From Paraherbaspirillum soli (GTDB lineage: Bacteria > Pseudomonadota > Gammaproteobacteria > Burkholderiales > Burkholderiaceae_D): 64,000 nt of DNA. The notes beneath the pieces were generated by a model, which made no database searches, was not told the origin of the DNA, and saw only the letters and a list, made by a program, of their open reading frames with translations. Below are positions 18,801 through 27,041 of this stretch, piece after piece (position 1 is the first letter of the stretch; each line of letters starts with the position of its first letter). The stretch lies in the NCBI RefSeq assembly GCF_042654985.1, contig NZ_JBHSMT010000004.1:1-64000 (forward strand), written 5' to 3'. A program made the translations under genes and the position numbers.

Positions 18801-19260
18801 AAATGTAGCTCGACGCCGGCAGCGGCAACGGCGTATTGCGGTCTTCGATATCTTTGCTGTCGCTCAGCAAATAGACAGTGGGAGAAAGCGCCAGATTATC
18901 GCTGTCGACGAAGTATGCGCCCTGCCCCAATCGCGCCGGTTCCGCAGCGGGCCGCAGCGGCTGCAGCGACCCGCTGCCGATGACCGCCTCGATGGCCAGG
19001 CGCGCCCTTAACAAAGAATCCCGGCTGGTGTCGGCAATCGTCGCAATGCCGTCGTGGACGCTGCTGAATTTTGCGCGCTGGCGCTCTATGTAGCGGTCTA
19101 TCGCCAGGTGCAGGCCGGCGTAGATGCCCAAACTTAAAATCAGGAAGGCCAGCAGCAGACAGAGCGCCAGAATGCGGCGCGGCGCTCGTACCAGTGCGCG
19201 CGTCAACTGGCTCGCGGCAGCGTATTTTCTTCTGTCAATCGCCACTTTCATCCAATCCAT
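15835..19260 (-). CDS. BvgS/EvgS-type hybrid sensor histidine kinase
   Basis: A 1141-residue membrane kinase. Two membrane segments (about 30-55 and 345-380) flank a periplasmic sensor region. A PAS-like region follows (about 395-505), then the phospho-acceptor domain with His536 in ASVSHELRTPLHG, the ATPase domain (LSNLCNNAVKFTD, GTGLGLAICKRL), a receiver with acceptor Asp in DVVVTDINMPLMDG and a C-terminal HPt-like domain (RLHRIEGVLGFLGA). This is the unorthodox His-Asp-His relay layout. It overlaps the response-regulator gene by 26 bases, and both lie just behind clpV on the same strand, so it may sense a cue for the secretion system or fimbriae. The signal is unknown. Confidence 0.9.
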   Translation of the reverse strand: MDWMKVAIDRRKYAAASQLTRALVRAPRRILALCLLLAFLILSLGIYAGLHLAIDRYIERQRAKFSSVHDGIATIADTSRDSLLRARLAIEAVIGSGSLQPLRPAAEPARLGQGAYFVDSDNLALSPTVYLLSDSKDIEDRNTPLPLPASSYISLLRYNNRVFAKYIEHSYVLTADCRLLSVQPAFSVMLAAGKSGISQISQFIQPICDQVSRNLQRLPITTLRNDTFWSGAYSDPMLGQPAVLNAVVVFRGGEMRLVNAHAIPLSQFPLPAAKDGRFGVFMRDGSAVISNNPLDSAENKQHRQLLQQAIPSWPEARQLAIHRVGNLLTLSQTVGNTQWTLVSLITIGELLSALSAMLLLYGVLWLLCGAGLVTLYFLIDRRLFKPAERQSTELVEARRFAEALINAAPIGLCVFARDGLSMLIQNHTATEMLGAERVGALGPLQRQLFAAHADAHQVEVAGARLLRAELSLEMAAGSKFLSAYYAPSQLRNQDVQICVFVDISERKQTELSWERAREATESAQQAKSAFLASVSHELRTPLHGMLGGIELLSRMELPPVSREYVSSVWDSAQNLLLIINSVLDFSKIEADKIEIFKRPGSIRAVAQRVAKLHAIVAEKKGIQLFLHVDPAIPEYLLFENVRVEQILSNLCNNAVKFTDQGRIQIRLELDSEDGEQLLLRGQVIDSGVGISQRDQSKLFQPFFQGNHTQLRQGGGTGLGLAICKRLLILMGGDITVFSDPGLGSCFSFTLPVQRDHSRVDFLDLLHAPLRERLLYGVFGQREISASVIDICRHFDGIVTVIRPEMLPTYSLPPQALLITDMQDEKLLGLAPDTGIISIARYLSLPAAILPLQQRVSSLAPREITLSILEACGAIKSGHVAPEAERSAGGIRPHRGLRVLLAEDHPVNLHILTEQLQSLGCTVIVALNGREALMQLKDREVDVVVTDINMPLMDGLELTRCLRLQAPQLPIIGITSSVDRELLWIAMEIGMDLCITKPLTLQHLDEALNTVREKCRGGSAEPAAGEQYRASAPHGGEMSRHGNQTVHQIYLSNYRHDIALLTTALAQASVDSVRDRLHRIEGVLGFLGADASHALSGRIRAELKSSATVSQKVRDDCDALIAAMEELAQGYGQEDVGAAAGA

Positions 19261-19894
19261 TTTGTGCGATGTAGCGCATTAATTGCACATCGGTTTCCAG
19301 ATTCAGCTTCTCCATCGCCGAGCGCTTATGGTGACTGATGGTCTTCACGCTGCGGTGAATCCGGGCCGCGATTTCGTTGGCCGTGGCGCCCCTTGCCAGG
19401 AATCGCAATATCTCGAGTTCGCGCAGTGTCAGGGCTTGTTTGCTGTCTACGCTGCCGCCAATGGTGAGCTGCCGTTCATGCAACAACTCGGCGGTGCTGC
19501 TGCCCAGAAAAATCAATCCATTGAATGCCTGCGTGACCGCCTTCGCCAGTTCCATGCTTTTACTATCTTTATGCAGGATGGCGCGCACCCCGAGTCCCAG
19601 CAATTCCCGATACAGCGGCGCATTTTTCAGCACGGTCAGCACCACCACCACGACAGCGGGAAACTGGCTGCGAATCTGGCGGATCATCGCCAGGCCGTCG
19701 GCTTCGGTTTCGCTGGGCATCGAAAAGTCGGTGATCAGGACGTCGCATTCGACGTTATTGAGCAGCAAAAAAAGCGATCGAGGATCGTGCGCAAGACCGA
19801 TCACGGCCATATTCGGCGCTTGTTCCAACAGCGTTTTCACGCCGGTAAGAAAGATGGGGTGGTCATCCGCCAGGACAACGCGAATCCTGCTCAT
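19235..19894 (-). CDS. LuxR-type response regulator (BvgA/RcsB-like)
   Basis: A 219-residue two-domain regulator. The receiver has the acidic pair in LADDHP, the acceptor Asp in LITDFSMPSE and the switch Lys in HKDSKS. The C-terminal LuxR helix-turn-helix reads LTLRELEILRFLARGATANEIAARIHRSVKTISHHK. The segment ITDFSMP...DGLAMIRQIR resembles RcsB/EvgA-type receivers. It should be phosphorylated by the overlapping hybrid kinase and bind DNA. The start is set at the ATG at 19894, which begins the receiver. Only 52 bases separate it from the clpV stop, so it may be cotranscribed with clpV. Confidence 0.9.
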   Translation of the reverse strand: MSRIRVVLADDHPIFLTGVKTLLEQAPNMAVIGLAHDPRSLFLLLNNVECDVLITDFSMPSETEADGLAMIRQIRSQFPAVVVVVLTVLKNAPLYRELLGLGVRAILHKDSKSMELAKAVTQAFNGLIFLGSSTAELLHERQLTIGGSVDSKQALTLRELEILRFLARGATANEIAARIHRSVKTISHHKRSAMEKLNLETDVQLMRYIAQNGLDESGD

Positions 19895-19946
19895 CGCTTG
19901 ATTTCTCCATGCAGGGAAGTGATTTGATGATGGTGCATGCCTGCCA

Positions 19947-22634
19947 CTATTCCCGATATTCAAGCTGGCGCTCGGCTTGATGTTCGGCTTGATGCTCGGC
20001 CAGATACACGAACGCATCTTCCGCCACCTCGATCCGAATCCGCGTGATGCCGGCGGTGGCGCCCTGCGCAGTCAGCCAGTAACGGCTCAGGCCCGGCAGT
20101 ATCCGCTGCTCGATAAAACTGATCAGCATGCGGGCGCCGGTCTCGGCCACCGGGCAGCGGCTGACGATGTGCTGCACCACTTGCGGGCTGTATTCCAGTG
20201 CGATCTCGTGATTGCGCAGCATGCGCTCGCAGATGCGGTCCAGATGCAGGCACACGATGCGCGACAGGGTGGCGTTCATCAGCGGCAGGTACGGCACCAC
20301 GCACACCCGGCCGACAAACGCCGCCGGGAAGATTTTCAGCAATTCCGGTTGCAGCACATCGCGCAAGGCGTCGGTATCCGGCATCGGGTCCGGGTCTTCG
20401 CACAAGCCGGCCAGCAGTTCGCCGCCGACATTGCTGGTCAACAGCAGCACCGTGTTCCTGAAGTCGATCCGACGGCCCTCACCGTCTTCCATCCAGCCTT
20501 TGTCGAACACTTGATAAAACACTTCGTGGACATCGGGATGCGCTTTCTCGATCTCGTCCAGCAGCACCACGCTATACGGACGCCGCCGCACCGCTTCGGT
20601 CAGGACTCCGCCCTCGCCGTAACCGACATAACCCGGCGGTGCGCCCTTCAGCGAGGAAACGGTATGCGCTTCCTGGTATTCGCTCATATTGATGGTGATC
20701 AGATTCTGCTCGCCGCCGTAGAGAGTGTCGGCGATGGCCAGCGCGGTTTCGGTCTTGCCGACGCCGGACGGTCCGACCAGCAGGAAGACGCCGATCGGCT
20801 TGCCCGGGTCGGCCAGATTGGCGCGTGCGGTCTGGATCCGCTGGCTGACCAGATCCAGTGCGGCCGGCTGGCCGATCACCCGTTGCGCCAGCCGCGCCGG
20901 CAATTCCAGCACGGCGTCGATTTCATCCTGCAACATGCGGCCGACCGGAATCCCGGTCCAGTCGGCGACGATGGCAGCCACGACCGACACATTGACTTCG
21001 GCCTGGATCAACGGTGCATCTTGCTGCAGTGCGGCCAGCTCTGCTTCCAGCTCGCGCAAGGTCGCCATGCTGGCAGCTGCGTCCTCATCGGCAGTAGTTG
21101 CCAGCGCTCGGCGCGCTTGCAGCAGGTGCTTGGTCAGCGCCATTTCGACTTGCCAGCGTTCTTCCAGCGCCTGGGTTTCCTGTTCGATGTGGCCTATTCT
21201 GGCGCGCAGCTTGGCCGCCTGTTCCTGATGGTCCTTGCCCAGACCTTGTTCCTTGTCCAGCAAGCCAAGTTCGACTTGCATCGCGTCCAACTGGAAGCGC
21301 AGCATTTGCAAGGCTGCCGGCGGCGCATGCAAAGTCACGGCGACCCGCGCGCAGGCGGTGTCGAGCAGGCTGATGGCCTTGTCCGGCAACTGGCGAGCGG
21401 GAATGTAGCGGTGCGACAGTTTGACCGCGGCAGCGACCGCCTCATCCAGGATCCAGATGTCGTGATGCTTTTCCAGCGTGCCGACCAGACCGCGCAACAT
21501 GATGATGGCGTTGGTTTCTTCCGGCTCCGGTACCTGCAACACCTGGAACCGGCGGCTCAGCGCCGGATCTTTTTCTATATGACGCTTGTATTCGCTCCAG
21601 GTGGTGGCGCCGATGGTGCGCAGGGCGCCGCGCGCCAGCGCCGGCTTCAGCAGATTGGCGGCGTCGCCGGTACCGGCCGCGCCGCCGGCCCCGACCAGCG
21701 TATGCACTTCGTCGACAAACAGGATCACTGGCTGTATCGAGGCCGCAGCCTCTTCCAGCACCGCCTTCAGGCGCGCCTCGAATTCCCCTTTCATGCTGGC
21801 CCCAGCCAGCAATGCGCCGACATCGAGCGACAGCAGCCGGACTTCGGCCAGCGCCGGCGGCACTTCGGCGCGCGCGATCGCCAGTGCGAACCCTTCGACC
21901 ACCGCGGTTTTGCCGACCCCGGCCTCACCGCTCAGCAAGGGATTGTTTTGCCGTCGGCGCAGCAGGATATCGACCATGGTGCGGATTTCATGCTCACGGC
22001 CGATCACCGGATCGATCTTGCCTTCGCGCGCCAGCTGGGTCAGGTCGGCGCAATAACGGGCCAGCGCGGATTTGCCGGAACCGTTATCCGCCATTGCGCC
22101 GCTGGCCTCGCCGGGCAGTGCGGCGGGCAGCCGGCTGCCGTCAAACGCGGCTTCATCGCTTTCGATCGAGCCATGGACGATGGCCGGCAGCAAGTCCGCC
22201 AACTGTTCCACCGGGATCGCTTGAAAGGTCGGCGAAATGCCGAGCAGCAGCCGGCGCAATTCCGGCGTCGACAGCAGCGCCAGCAACAAATGCCCGCTAC
22301 GCACCTTGTGCTCGCCGAACTCCAGCGTAGCGACCATCCAGGCCCGTTCTACCGCCGCTTCGATGTGATGCGAAAAATCGCTGATCGAGCCGGCGCCGGC
22401 CGGCAACTGGCTCAGCGCTTTGGCGAAGTCCTGCTCCAGCGCATCCGCCTCGATCTGAAAATGCCGGGCCACCCGCTTGAAGTCGGAATCGCCGGACTGC
22501 CAAAGCTGATGCAACCAGTGCACCAGCTCGACATAGGGGTTGCCGCGCAATTTACAAAATGCGGTTGCACTTTCCAGATTCTTGAAAAGCGTGAGATCGA
22601 GTTTGCCGAACAAAGCTTGGCGAGAGATGGCCAT
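19947..22634 (-). CDS. tssH: T6SS ATPase ClpV (TssH)
   Basis: An 895-residue AAA+ disaggregase that takes apart contracted TssB-TssC sheaths. The N-terminal Clp repeat domain is at about 1-150. The first AAA+ module has Walker A GEAGVGKT and Walker B VILFVDEVH; a coiled-coil middle domain follows; the second module has GPSGVGKT and VVLLDEIEKAHP. Length and order fit ClpV rather than ClpB. The start is the ATG at 22634 (MAISRQALFGKLD); the frame extends 39 codons upstream without family support. The C-terminus ends in a short repeated AEHQAEHQAERQ segment. It diverges from the tagK-tssE operon and precedes the two-component genes. Confidence 0.93.
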   Translation of the reverse strand: MAISRQALFGKLDLTLFKNLESATAFCKLRGNPYVELVHWLHQLWQSGDSDFKRVARHFQIEADALEQDFAKALSQLPAGAGSISDFSHHIEAAVERAWMVATLEFGEHKVRSGHLLLALLSTPELRRLLLGISPTFQAIPVEQLADLLPAIVHGSIESDEAAFDGSRLPAALPGEASGAMADNGSGKSALARYCADLTQLAREGKIDPVIGREHEIRTMVDILLRRRQNNPLLSGEAGVGKTAVVEGFALAIARAEVPPALAEVRLLSLDVGALLAGASMKGEFEARLKAVLEEAAASIQPVILFVDEVHTLVGAGGAAGTGDAANLLKPALARGALRTIGATTWSEYKRHIEKDPALSRRFQVLQVPEPEETNAIIMLRGLVGTLEKHHDIWILDEAVAAAVKLSHRYIPARQLPDKAISLLDTACARVAVTLHAPPAALQMLRFQLDAMQVELGLLDKEQGLGKDHQEQAAKLRARIGHIEQETQALEERWQVEMALTKHLLQARRALATTADEDAAASMATLRELEAELAALQQDAPLIQAEVNVSVVAAIVADWTGIPVGRMLQDEIDAVLELPARLAQRVIGQPAALDLVSQRIQTARANLADPGKPIGVFLLVGPSGVGKTETALAIADTLYGGEQNLITINMSEYQEAHTVSSLKGAPPGYVGYGEGGVLTEAVRRRPYSVVLLDEIEKAHPDVHEVFYQVFDKGWMEDGEGRRIDFRNTVLLLTSNVGGELLAGLCEDPDPMPDTDALRDVLQPELLKIFPAAFVGRVCVVPYLPLMNATLSRIVCLHLDRICERMLRNHEIALEYSPQVVQHIVSRCPVAETGARMLISFIEQRILPGLSRYWLTAQGATAGITRIRIEVAEDAFVYLAEHQAEHQAERQLEYRE

Positions 22635-22950
22635 AGGAGATTGAATTAGTTTGAATACAAAATGAAGATCGGATACGGACGCAAGCCAAGCTATCGCGCG
22701 CACCGTGTTATGAAATAGACAAGCGCACAAATGGTACACAAGGCGCTTCATTTAAAAAATCAGATAACTCTGAAAAGTAATGATAAGAATCCGCTCCGCT
22801 TGCATAAGAAGCGCCGCAATCCTGATCGGGTGACGAAATTGCCGTACGCATAGATGCAGCAATTTTCAGAAAATTCTTACCTTTCCGCGCTGTCCTGCTC
22901 GTCATAATTCTCGTTTCTTGCGCGTGAATTAATCCAACGGGAACACAGTA
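22635..22950. promoter_or_regulatory. Divergent intergenic region between clpV and tagK
   Basis: 316 bases separating the minus-strand clpV from the plus-strand tagK-tssEFGA operon, so promoters for both should lie here. I see AT-rich stretches (about 22740-22790 and 22855-22875) but no single -35/-10 pair or operator I would defend. Confidence 0.4.
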
Positions 22951-23550
22951 ATGAATGTTGAATTGCTTGGTCATGACGGGCAGCCGGTAAATGACGGTGA
23001 CCTGATTGCATTGGCCGGACCGCAATCGCTGCGCGACCTGCGGCAAGCGCCGAATGCTGACGTACGAGAATGGCGCGATACCTCGTTTGACAGACAGGCC
23101 TGGAGCAACGACGCGTCCGGCACCACTGCCGATGCATCCGACCCGCTGGCCGCCCTGTGGCTCGAATATCGGCAGGCGCTGATGCACCGCGAGCGCGCAA
23201 GCGCGCACGACTTGAGCAGCAGCGACCGATACCGCGGCAGCCCGGTTCCCGACGATCCGTTTGCGCCGTACTCCGAACGCTTGTCGGGAGGATCGTTGCT
23301 GGAGGATCTGCTCGGCGCGCAACACTTGTTCGGCGCGGTGGTCGCCGAACTGGATCGGTTCGGCGACCACACCCTGTTTGCCGAGGAACCGACAACCGAG
23401 ATCCTGCGCCTGCTGGCGCCGCCGGGCGCAGCCATCCAGCCGAATCCGCCTGCTGCGCAACTGGCGCAACGCGAACATCACATGATCAGCATGGATAGCC
23501 ATTTCCAGATTTCCAGCAGCACCACTGACGCCAGCCGGGAAGCAGCATGA
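22951..23550 (+). CDS. tagK: TagK-like T6SS accessory protein
   Basis: A 199-residue protein at the head of the tssE-tssF-tssG-tssA operon. The DPLAALWLEYRQAL motif, the DPF segment, then SLLEDLLGAQHLFGAVVAELDRFG and EILRLLAPPG match TagK-domain proteins found next to tssE in many proteobacterial T6SS clusters. Their role is not well defined; they are accessory rather than structural. No signal or membrane segment is present. Its stop overlaps the tssE start by four bases. The assignment rests on motif memory and position. Confidence 0.7.
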   Translation: MNVELLGHDGQPVNDGDLIALAGPQSLRDLRQAPNADVREWRDTSFDRQAWSNDASGTTADASDPLAALWLEYRQALMHRERASAHDLSSSDRYRGSPVPDDPFAPYSERLSGGSLLEDLLGAQHLFGAVVAELDRFGDHTLFAEEPTTEILRLLAPPGAAIQPNPPAAQLAQREHHMISMDSHFQISSSTTDASREAA

Positions 23551-24053
23551 GCCGGCCTGGACAGCGGCAACGCCACATCTATTTGCCGACACTGATAGAT
23601 CGCCTGCAGGACGACGCCCCCAACCGTCTCACCGAACGGCCGCAAGAGTATGCCTTCGATGTCCGCGGCATGCGCGCCATTGTCCAGCGCGATCTGGCGC
23701 TGTTACTGAATACCACCAACCTGAGCGATCAAATTGACGAACAGCGCTTTCCAGCGGCGACGGCATCGGTGCTCAACTACGGCGTGCCGACCTTGTCCGG
23801 CAGTTATGTCGCCGATCGCAAATGGGAGCAAATCGCCGCGTTGATAAAAAAGGCAATTCTGGATTTCGAACCGCGATTGATTCCGGAATCGCTAACGGTC
23901 ACGCCGCTCAACGACGCCAGAAATCCCAGCCGCTACAACATCTTGATGTTCGAGTTGAACGGGCTGGTGCACTGGTCGCCCTATCCGCTTGAATTCCGGA
24001 TCCAGAGCGCGTTCGACCTGGAAAACGCCAGCATAAATTTGCAACAAGTCTAA
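23547..24053 (+). CDS. tssE: T6SS baseplate protein TssE
   Basis: A 168-residue gp25-like baseplate subunit. The order LLNTTN...NYGVP...ESLTVTPLNDARNPSRYNILMFELNGLVHWSPYPLEFRIQSAFDLE is the TssE/gp25 core. It joins TssF and TssG in the wedge that starts sheath assembly. The start overlaps tagK by four bases and tssF follows 17 bases later, so the genes are translated in series. Confidence 0.92.
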   Translation: MSRPGQRQRHIYLPTLIDRLQDDAPNRLTERPQEYAFDVRGMRAIVQRDLALLLNTTNLSDQIDEQRFPAATASVLNYGVPTLSGSYVADRKWEQIAALIKKAILDFEPRLIPESLTVTPLNDARNPSRYNILMFELNGLVHWSPYPLEFRIQSAFDLENASINLQQV

Positions 24054-24070
24054 TTAGCCGAAAGCATTCG

Positions 24071-25951
24071 ATGGATTCCAATTTTCTCGACTACTACAGC
24101 CGCGAACTGAGCTACATGCGGGAAATGGCCGGCGAATTCGCTGCCCAGCATCCCAAGATCGCCAGCCGGCTGGGCATGCAGGGCATAGAAATTGCCGATC
24201 CCTACGTGGAGCGAATGATCGAATCGTTCTGCTTTCTGTCGGCCCGCACCCAACTCAAGCTGGATGCGGAGTTTCCGCGCTTTACCCAGCGCTTGCTGGA
24301 GGTGATCTATCCCAACTATGCGGCGCCGACGCCGTCGATGGCGGTGGCGCGGATGCAGCCGAACAAAATGCAAAGCCACCTCAACGGCGGCTTCAAAGTA
24401 CCGCGCGACAGCCAATTCGAGGCCACCATTCCGGCCGGTGAACAAACCGCCTGTGAATTCCGCAGCAGCCAGGACGTGACCTTGTGGCCGATCGAAATCG
24501 TCGACGCAAAATTGACTGCGGTGCCGCCGGACATCCCGGATATGGGACGTCACCTGTCGCCGCACATGCAGTTGCGCGGTGCGCTGCGCCTGCGCTTGCG
24601 GACCATAGGCGAAGCGAAATTTTCCGAGCTTAAGGGACTGGATCGCCTGCCTGTGTATATCGGCGGCGACGAACGCATTGCCTCGCATTTGTTCGAACTG
24701 ATCCATGCCGGCAGTGTGGCCTCGGTGGTGCGCCGACATGGCGCCGCCCGCGGCGACGGTCATGTGGTCGGCAAACAAGCGGTCGAATTCGAAGGCTTGC
24801 GCGCCGATCAAGGCTTGCTGCCATTGCAATGGAACACTTTCCACGGCCACAATCTGCTGCATGAATATTTCGCCTGCCGCCAGCGCTTCTATTTCTTCGC
24901 GCTAACGCAGCTGGCGCCGGGACTCGCGCACGTCAAGGGCAACCAGGCCGAAATCGTGATTCTGCTGGATCGCTTGCCGATGGAGCTGGCGCCTCATGTC
25001 GATGCTTCCCGCTTCCAGTTGTTCTGCACCCCTATCGTCAACCTGTTTCCCAAGCGTATAGACCGCATCGCAATCAACCGCGCCTTGACCGACTTCCATG
25101 TGCTGCCGGACCGCAGCCGGCCGCTCGACTATGAAGTTTTTTCGGTGTCGCGCGTATTCGGTCAGCAAGCCGAAAACAAAACCGAAGTCGGCTTCAATCC
25201 GCTCTATCAAACCCTGCATAGCGACACCGGCAATAGCGGCCGCTACTTCTCGGTACGACGTGAACAGCGCTTGTTGTCCGACAATGCGCGCAAATACGGA
25301 ACCCGCACCTCGTATACCGGCAGCGAAGTCTTTCTGTCGCTGGTCGATCAGGCCGAAGCGCCGTATGCAGACGATATCCGTTACCTGTCGGTCGAGGCGC
25401 TGGTGACCAATCGCGACCTGCCGCGCCTGGTTCCGAGAAACGGCATCAACGATCTGAGCATGCCGGACTCGGTGCCGGTCGAAGGCGTCACGCTGGTGCA
25501 CCCTCCCAGCGCGCCGCGCGCACCGTTTGCCCACGGCGAGACGGCCTGGCGCTTGATCCGGCAACTAAGCTTCAACTACATGCCGCTGTCCGACCTCGAT
25601 CACAGCGAAGGCGGCCAGGCGCTGCGCAACATGCTGCGTCTGTTTGTAGCGCACAACGAGCACGAGCAACATGCCCAGATCGACAGCCTGGTCGGCAGCA
25701 AAACCGAACCGGTGGTGCGGCGCCTGCCCGGCCATGGCCTGCTGGTATACGGCCGCGGCGTGCGTTGCAGCCTGACGGTGGATGAGACCGGTTTCTCCGG
25801 CGCCAGTCCGTACCTGTTCGGTCTGATACTGGAGCAATACCTGGCGCGCCATGTCTCGATCAACGTGTTCACCGAGACCGAACTGCATTCGATGCAACGC
25901 GGCCTGGTCACGCGCTGGCCGGCGCGCATGGGCGGCCGGGGGGCGGTATGA
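24071..25951 (+). CDS. tssF: T6SS baseplate protein TssF
   Basis: A 626-residue TssF (VasA/ImpG) baseplate protein. It opens with the family signature FLDYYSRELSYMREMAGEFAAQHPKIASRLG and keeps IADPYVERMIESFCFLSARTQLKLDAEFPRFTQ, and its length is typical. It forms the wedge complex with TssG and TssE around the spike. The C-terminal part has the conserved GF-region ending in MQRGLVTRWPARMGGRGAV. tssG begins 19 bases after the stop. Confidence 0.93.
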   Translation: MDSNFLDYYSRELSYMREMAGEFAAQHPKIASRLGMQGIEIADPYVERMIESFCFLSARTQLKLDAEFPRFTQRLLEVIYPNYAAPTPSMAVARMQPNKMQSHLNGGFKVPRDSQFEATIPAGEQTACEFRSSQDVTLWPIEIVDAKLTAVPPDIPDMGRHLSPHMQLRGALRLRLRTIGEAKFSELKGLDRLPVYIGGDERIASHLFELIHAGSVASVVRRHGAARGDGHVVGKQAVEFEGLRADQGLLPLQWNTFHGHNLLHEYFACRQRFYFFALTQLAPGLAHVKGNQAEIVILLDRLPMELAPHVDASRFQLFCTPIVNLFPKRIDRIAINRALTDFHVLPDRSRPLDYEVFSVSRVFGQQAENKTEVGFNPLYQTLHSDTGNSGRYFSVRREQRLLSDNARKYGTRTSYTGSEVFLSLVDQAEAPYADDIRYLSVEALVTNRDLPRLVPRNGINDLSMPDSVPVEGVTLVHPPSAPRAPFAHGETAWRLIRQLSFNYMPLSDLDHSEGGQALRNMLRLFVAHNEHEQHAQIDSLVGSKTEPVVRRLPGHGLLVYGRGVRCSLTVDETGFSGASPYLFGLILEQYLARHVSINVFTETELHSMQRGLVTRWPARMGGRGAV

Positions 25952-25970
25952 CAAGCATGAAAGTGCCGCG

Positions 25971-27041
25971 ATGAACGCCCCGCTCCCCGCCAATATCGGT
26001 CTATCGCTCGAACCGGAGGAATTGAACGCCTGGTTTGACGAAAAAGCGCCCTGGAATGCCGGCTTCCTGAGTTTGTTGCGGGCCGTCGCCGCCCGCCATC
26101 CGGCCATGCCGCTGCCGGGCACCGCCAGTCTGCCGCGGGAAGAACCTTACCGCATCGGTCAACAGCCGTCGATGGCATTTGCCCCGCGTGAAATCGCCTC
26201 GCTGACGCGCCGCCACGGCAAGCTGGATATCCGCTTGCTCGGACTCGGCCTGTGGGGGCCGCAAGGGCCGTTGCCGCTGCACCTGACCGAGCTCGCCTAT
26301 AACCGTGCCGAAGGTCATCAAGACCATACGCTGGTGGCATTCGCCGACCTGTTCCATCATCGCGCTTTATCGTTGTTGTACCGCGCCTGGTCGTCGTCGC
26401 AGGCCACCGCCTCGCTGGATCGCGGCGACGATGAAAAATTCTCGTTCTATGTCGGCAGCCTGACCGGGATCGCCCCGCAAGAAGCGCAACATTCGTGCCT
26501 GCCGACCCATGCCCGGCTGGCCAGCGCCGCCCATCTGGTGCGCGAGGCCCGCAATCCGGATGGCATCGCCGCCACGCTCTCCTATTATTTCGGGGTGCCG
26601 GTGGCAATCGAGGAAAGCATCTTTCAATGGGTAGCCATCGCCGCGGCCGAACACAGCAAGCTCGGCCGGCCCGGCCCGGCTTCGGTCATGGGGGAAGGCG
26701 CGCTGCTGGGTGAAATGATCCCCGACTGCCAGCATAAATTCCGTCTGGTGGTCGGCCCGCTGGAACTCGACCAGTACTTGCGCTTTACGCCGCACGGCGC
26801 CGACTTGCCGACCTTGGTCGAATGGGTCCGGTCCTTCATCGGTTACGAGTATGCGTGGGAACTGAAACTGCTGATCAAGCCGCGCGCCGCGCCGCCGGCA
26901 CGCGCCGATACCGCACAAAAACTCGGCTATTCGACCTGGCTCGGCCAAGCTCCGGACCTGCAGCCGGTCACCGGCATGGTGTTCGAGCCGGAACAATACG
27001 ACATCCGCACTTCACCTGCTCACCATCATGAATTCAATTAA
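25971..27041 (+). CDS. tssG: T6SS baseplate protein TssG
   Basis: A 356-residue TssG (VasB/ImpH). Hallmarks are PWNAGFLSLLRAVAARHP, PREEPYRIGQQPSMAFAPREIASL, the LGLWGPQGPLPLHLTELA segment and the C-terminal YSTWLGQ. The start is the ATG at 25971, since a longer frame upstream overlaps tssF without family similarity. Two copies bind one TssF in the baseplate wedge. tssA starts 14 bases before its stop. Confidence 0.93.
   Translation: MNAPLPANIGLSLEPEELNAWFDEKAPWNAGFLSLLRAVAARHPAMPLPGTASLPREEPYRIGQQPSMAFAPREIASLTRRHGKLDIRLLGLGLWGPQGPLPLHLTELAYNRAEGHQDHTLVAFADLFHHRALSLLYRAWSSSQATASLDRGDDEKFSFYVGSLTGIAPQEAQHSCLPTHARLASAAHLVREARNPDGIAATLSYYFGVPVAIEESIFQWVAIAAAEHSKLGRPGPASVMGEGALLGEMIPDCQHKFRLVVGPLELDQYLRFTPHGADLPTLVEWVRSFIGYEYAWELKLLIKPRAAPPARADTAQKLGYSTWLGQAPDLQPVTGMVFEPEQYDIRTSPAHHHEFN

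Noticed and set aside
17380..19011. Long plus-strand frames (also 16360-17322) inside the sensor kinase gene
   Set aside because: Both are antisense shadows; the kinase frame on the minus strand has complete HisKA, ATPase, receiver and HPt motifs.
19977..22649. An 890-codon open frame antisense to clpV
   Set aside because: GC-rich genes commonly leave a long open frame on the opposite strand. The encoded sequence is His/Gln/Arg-rich and has no family, while the clpV frame carries every AAA+ motif.
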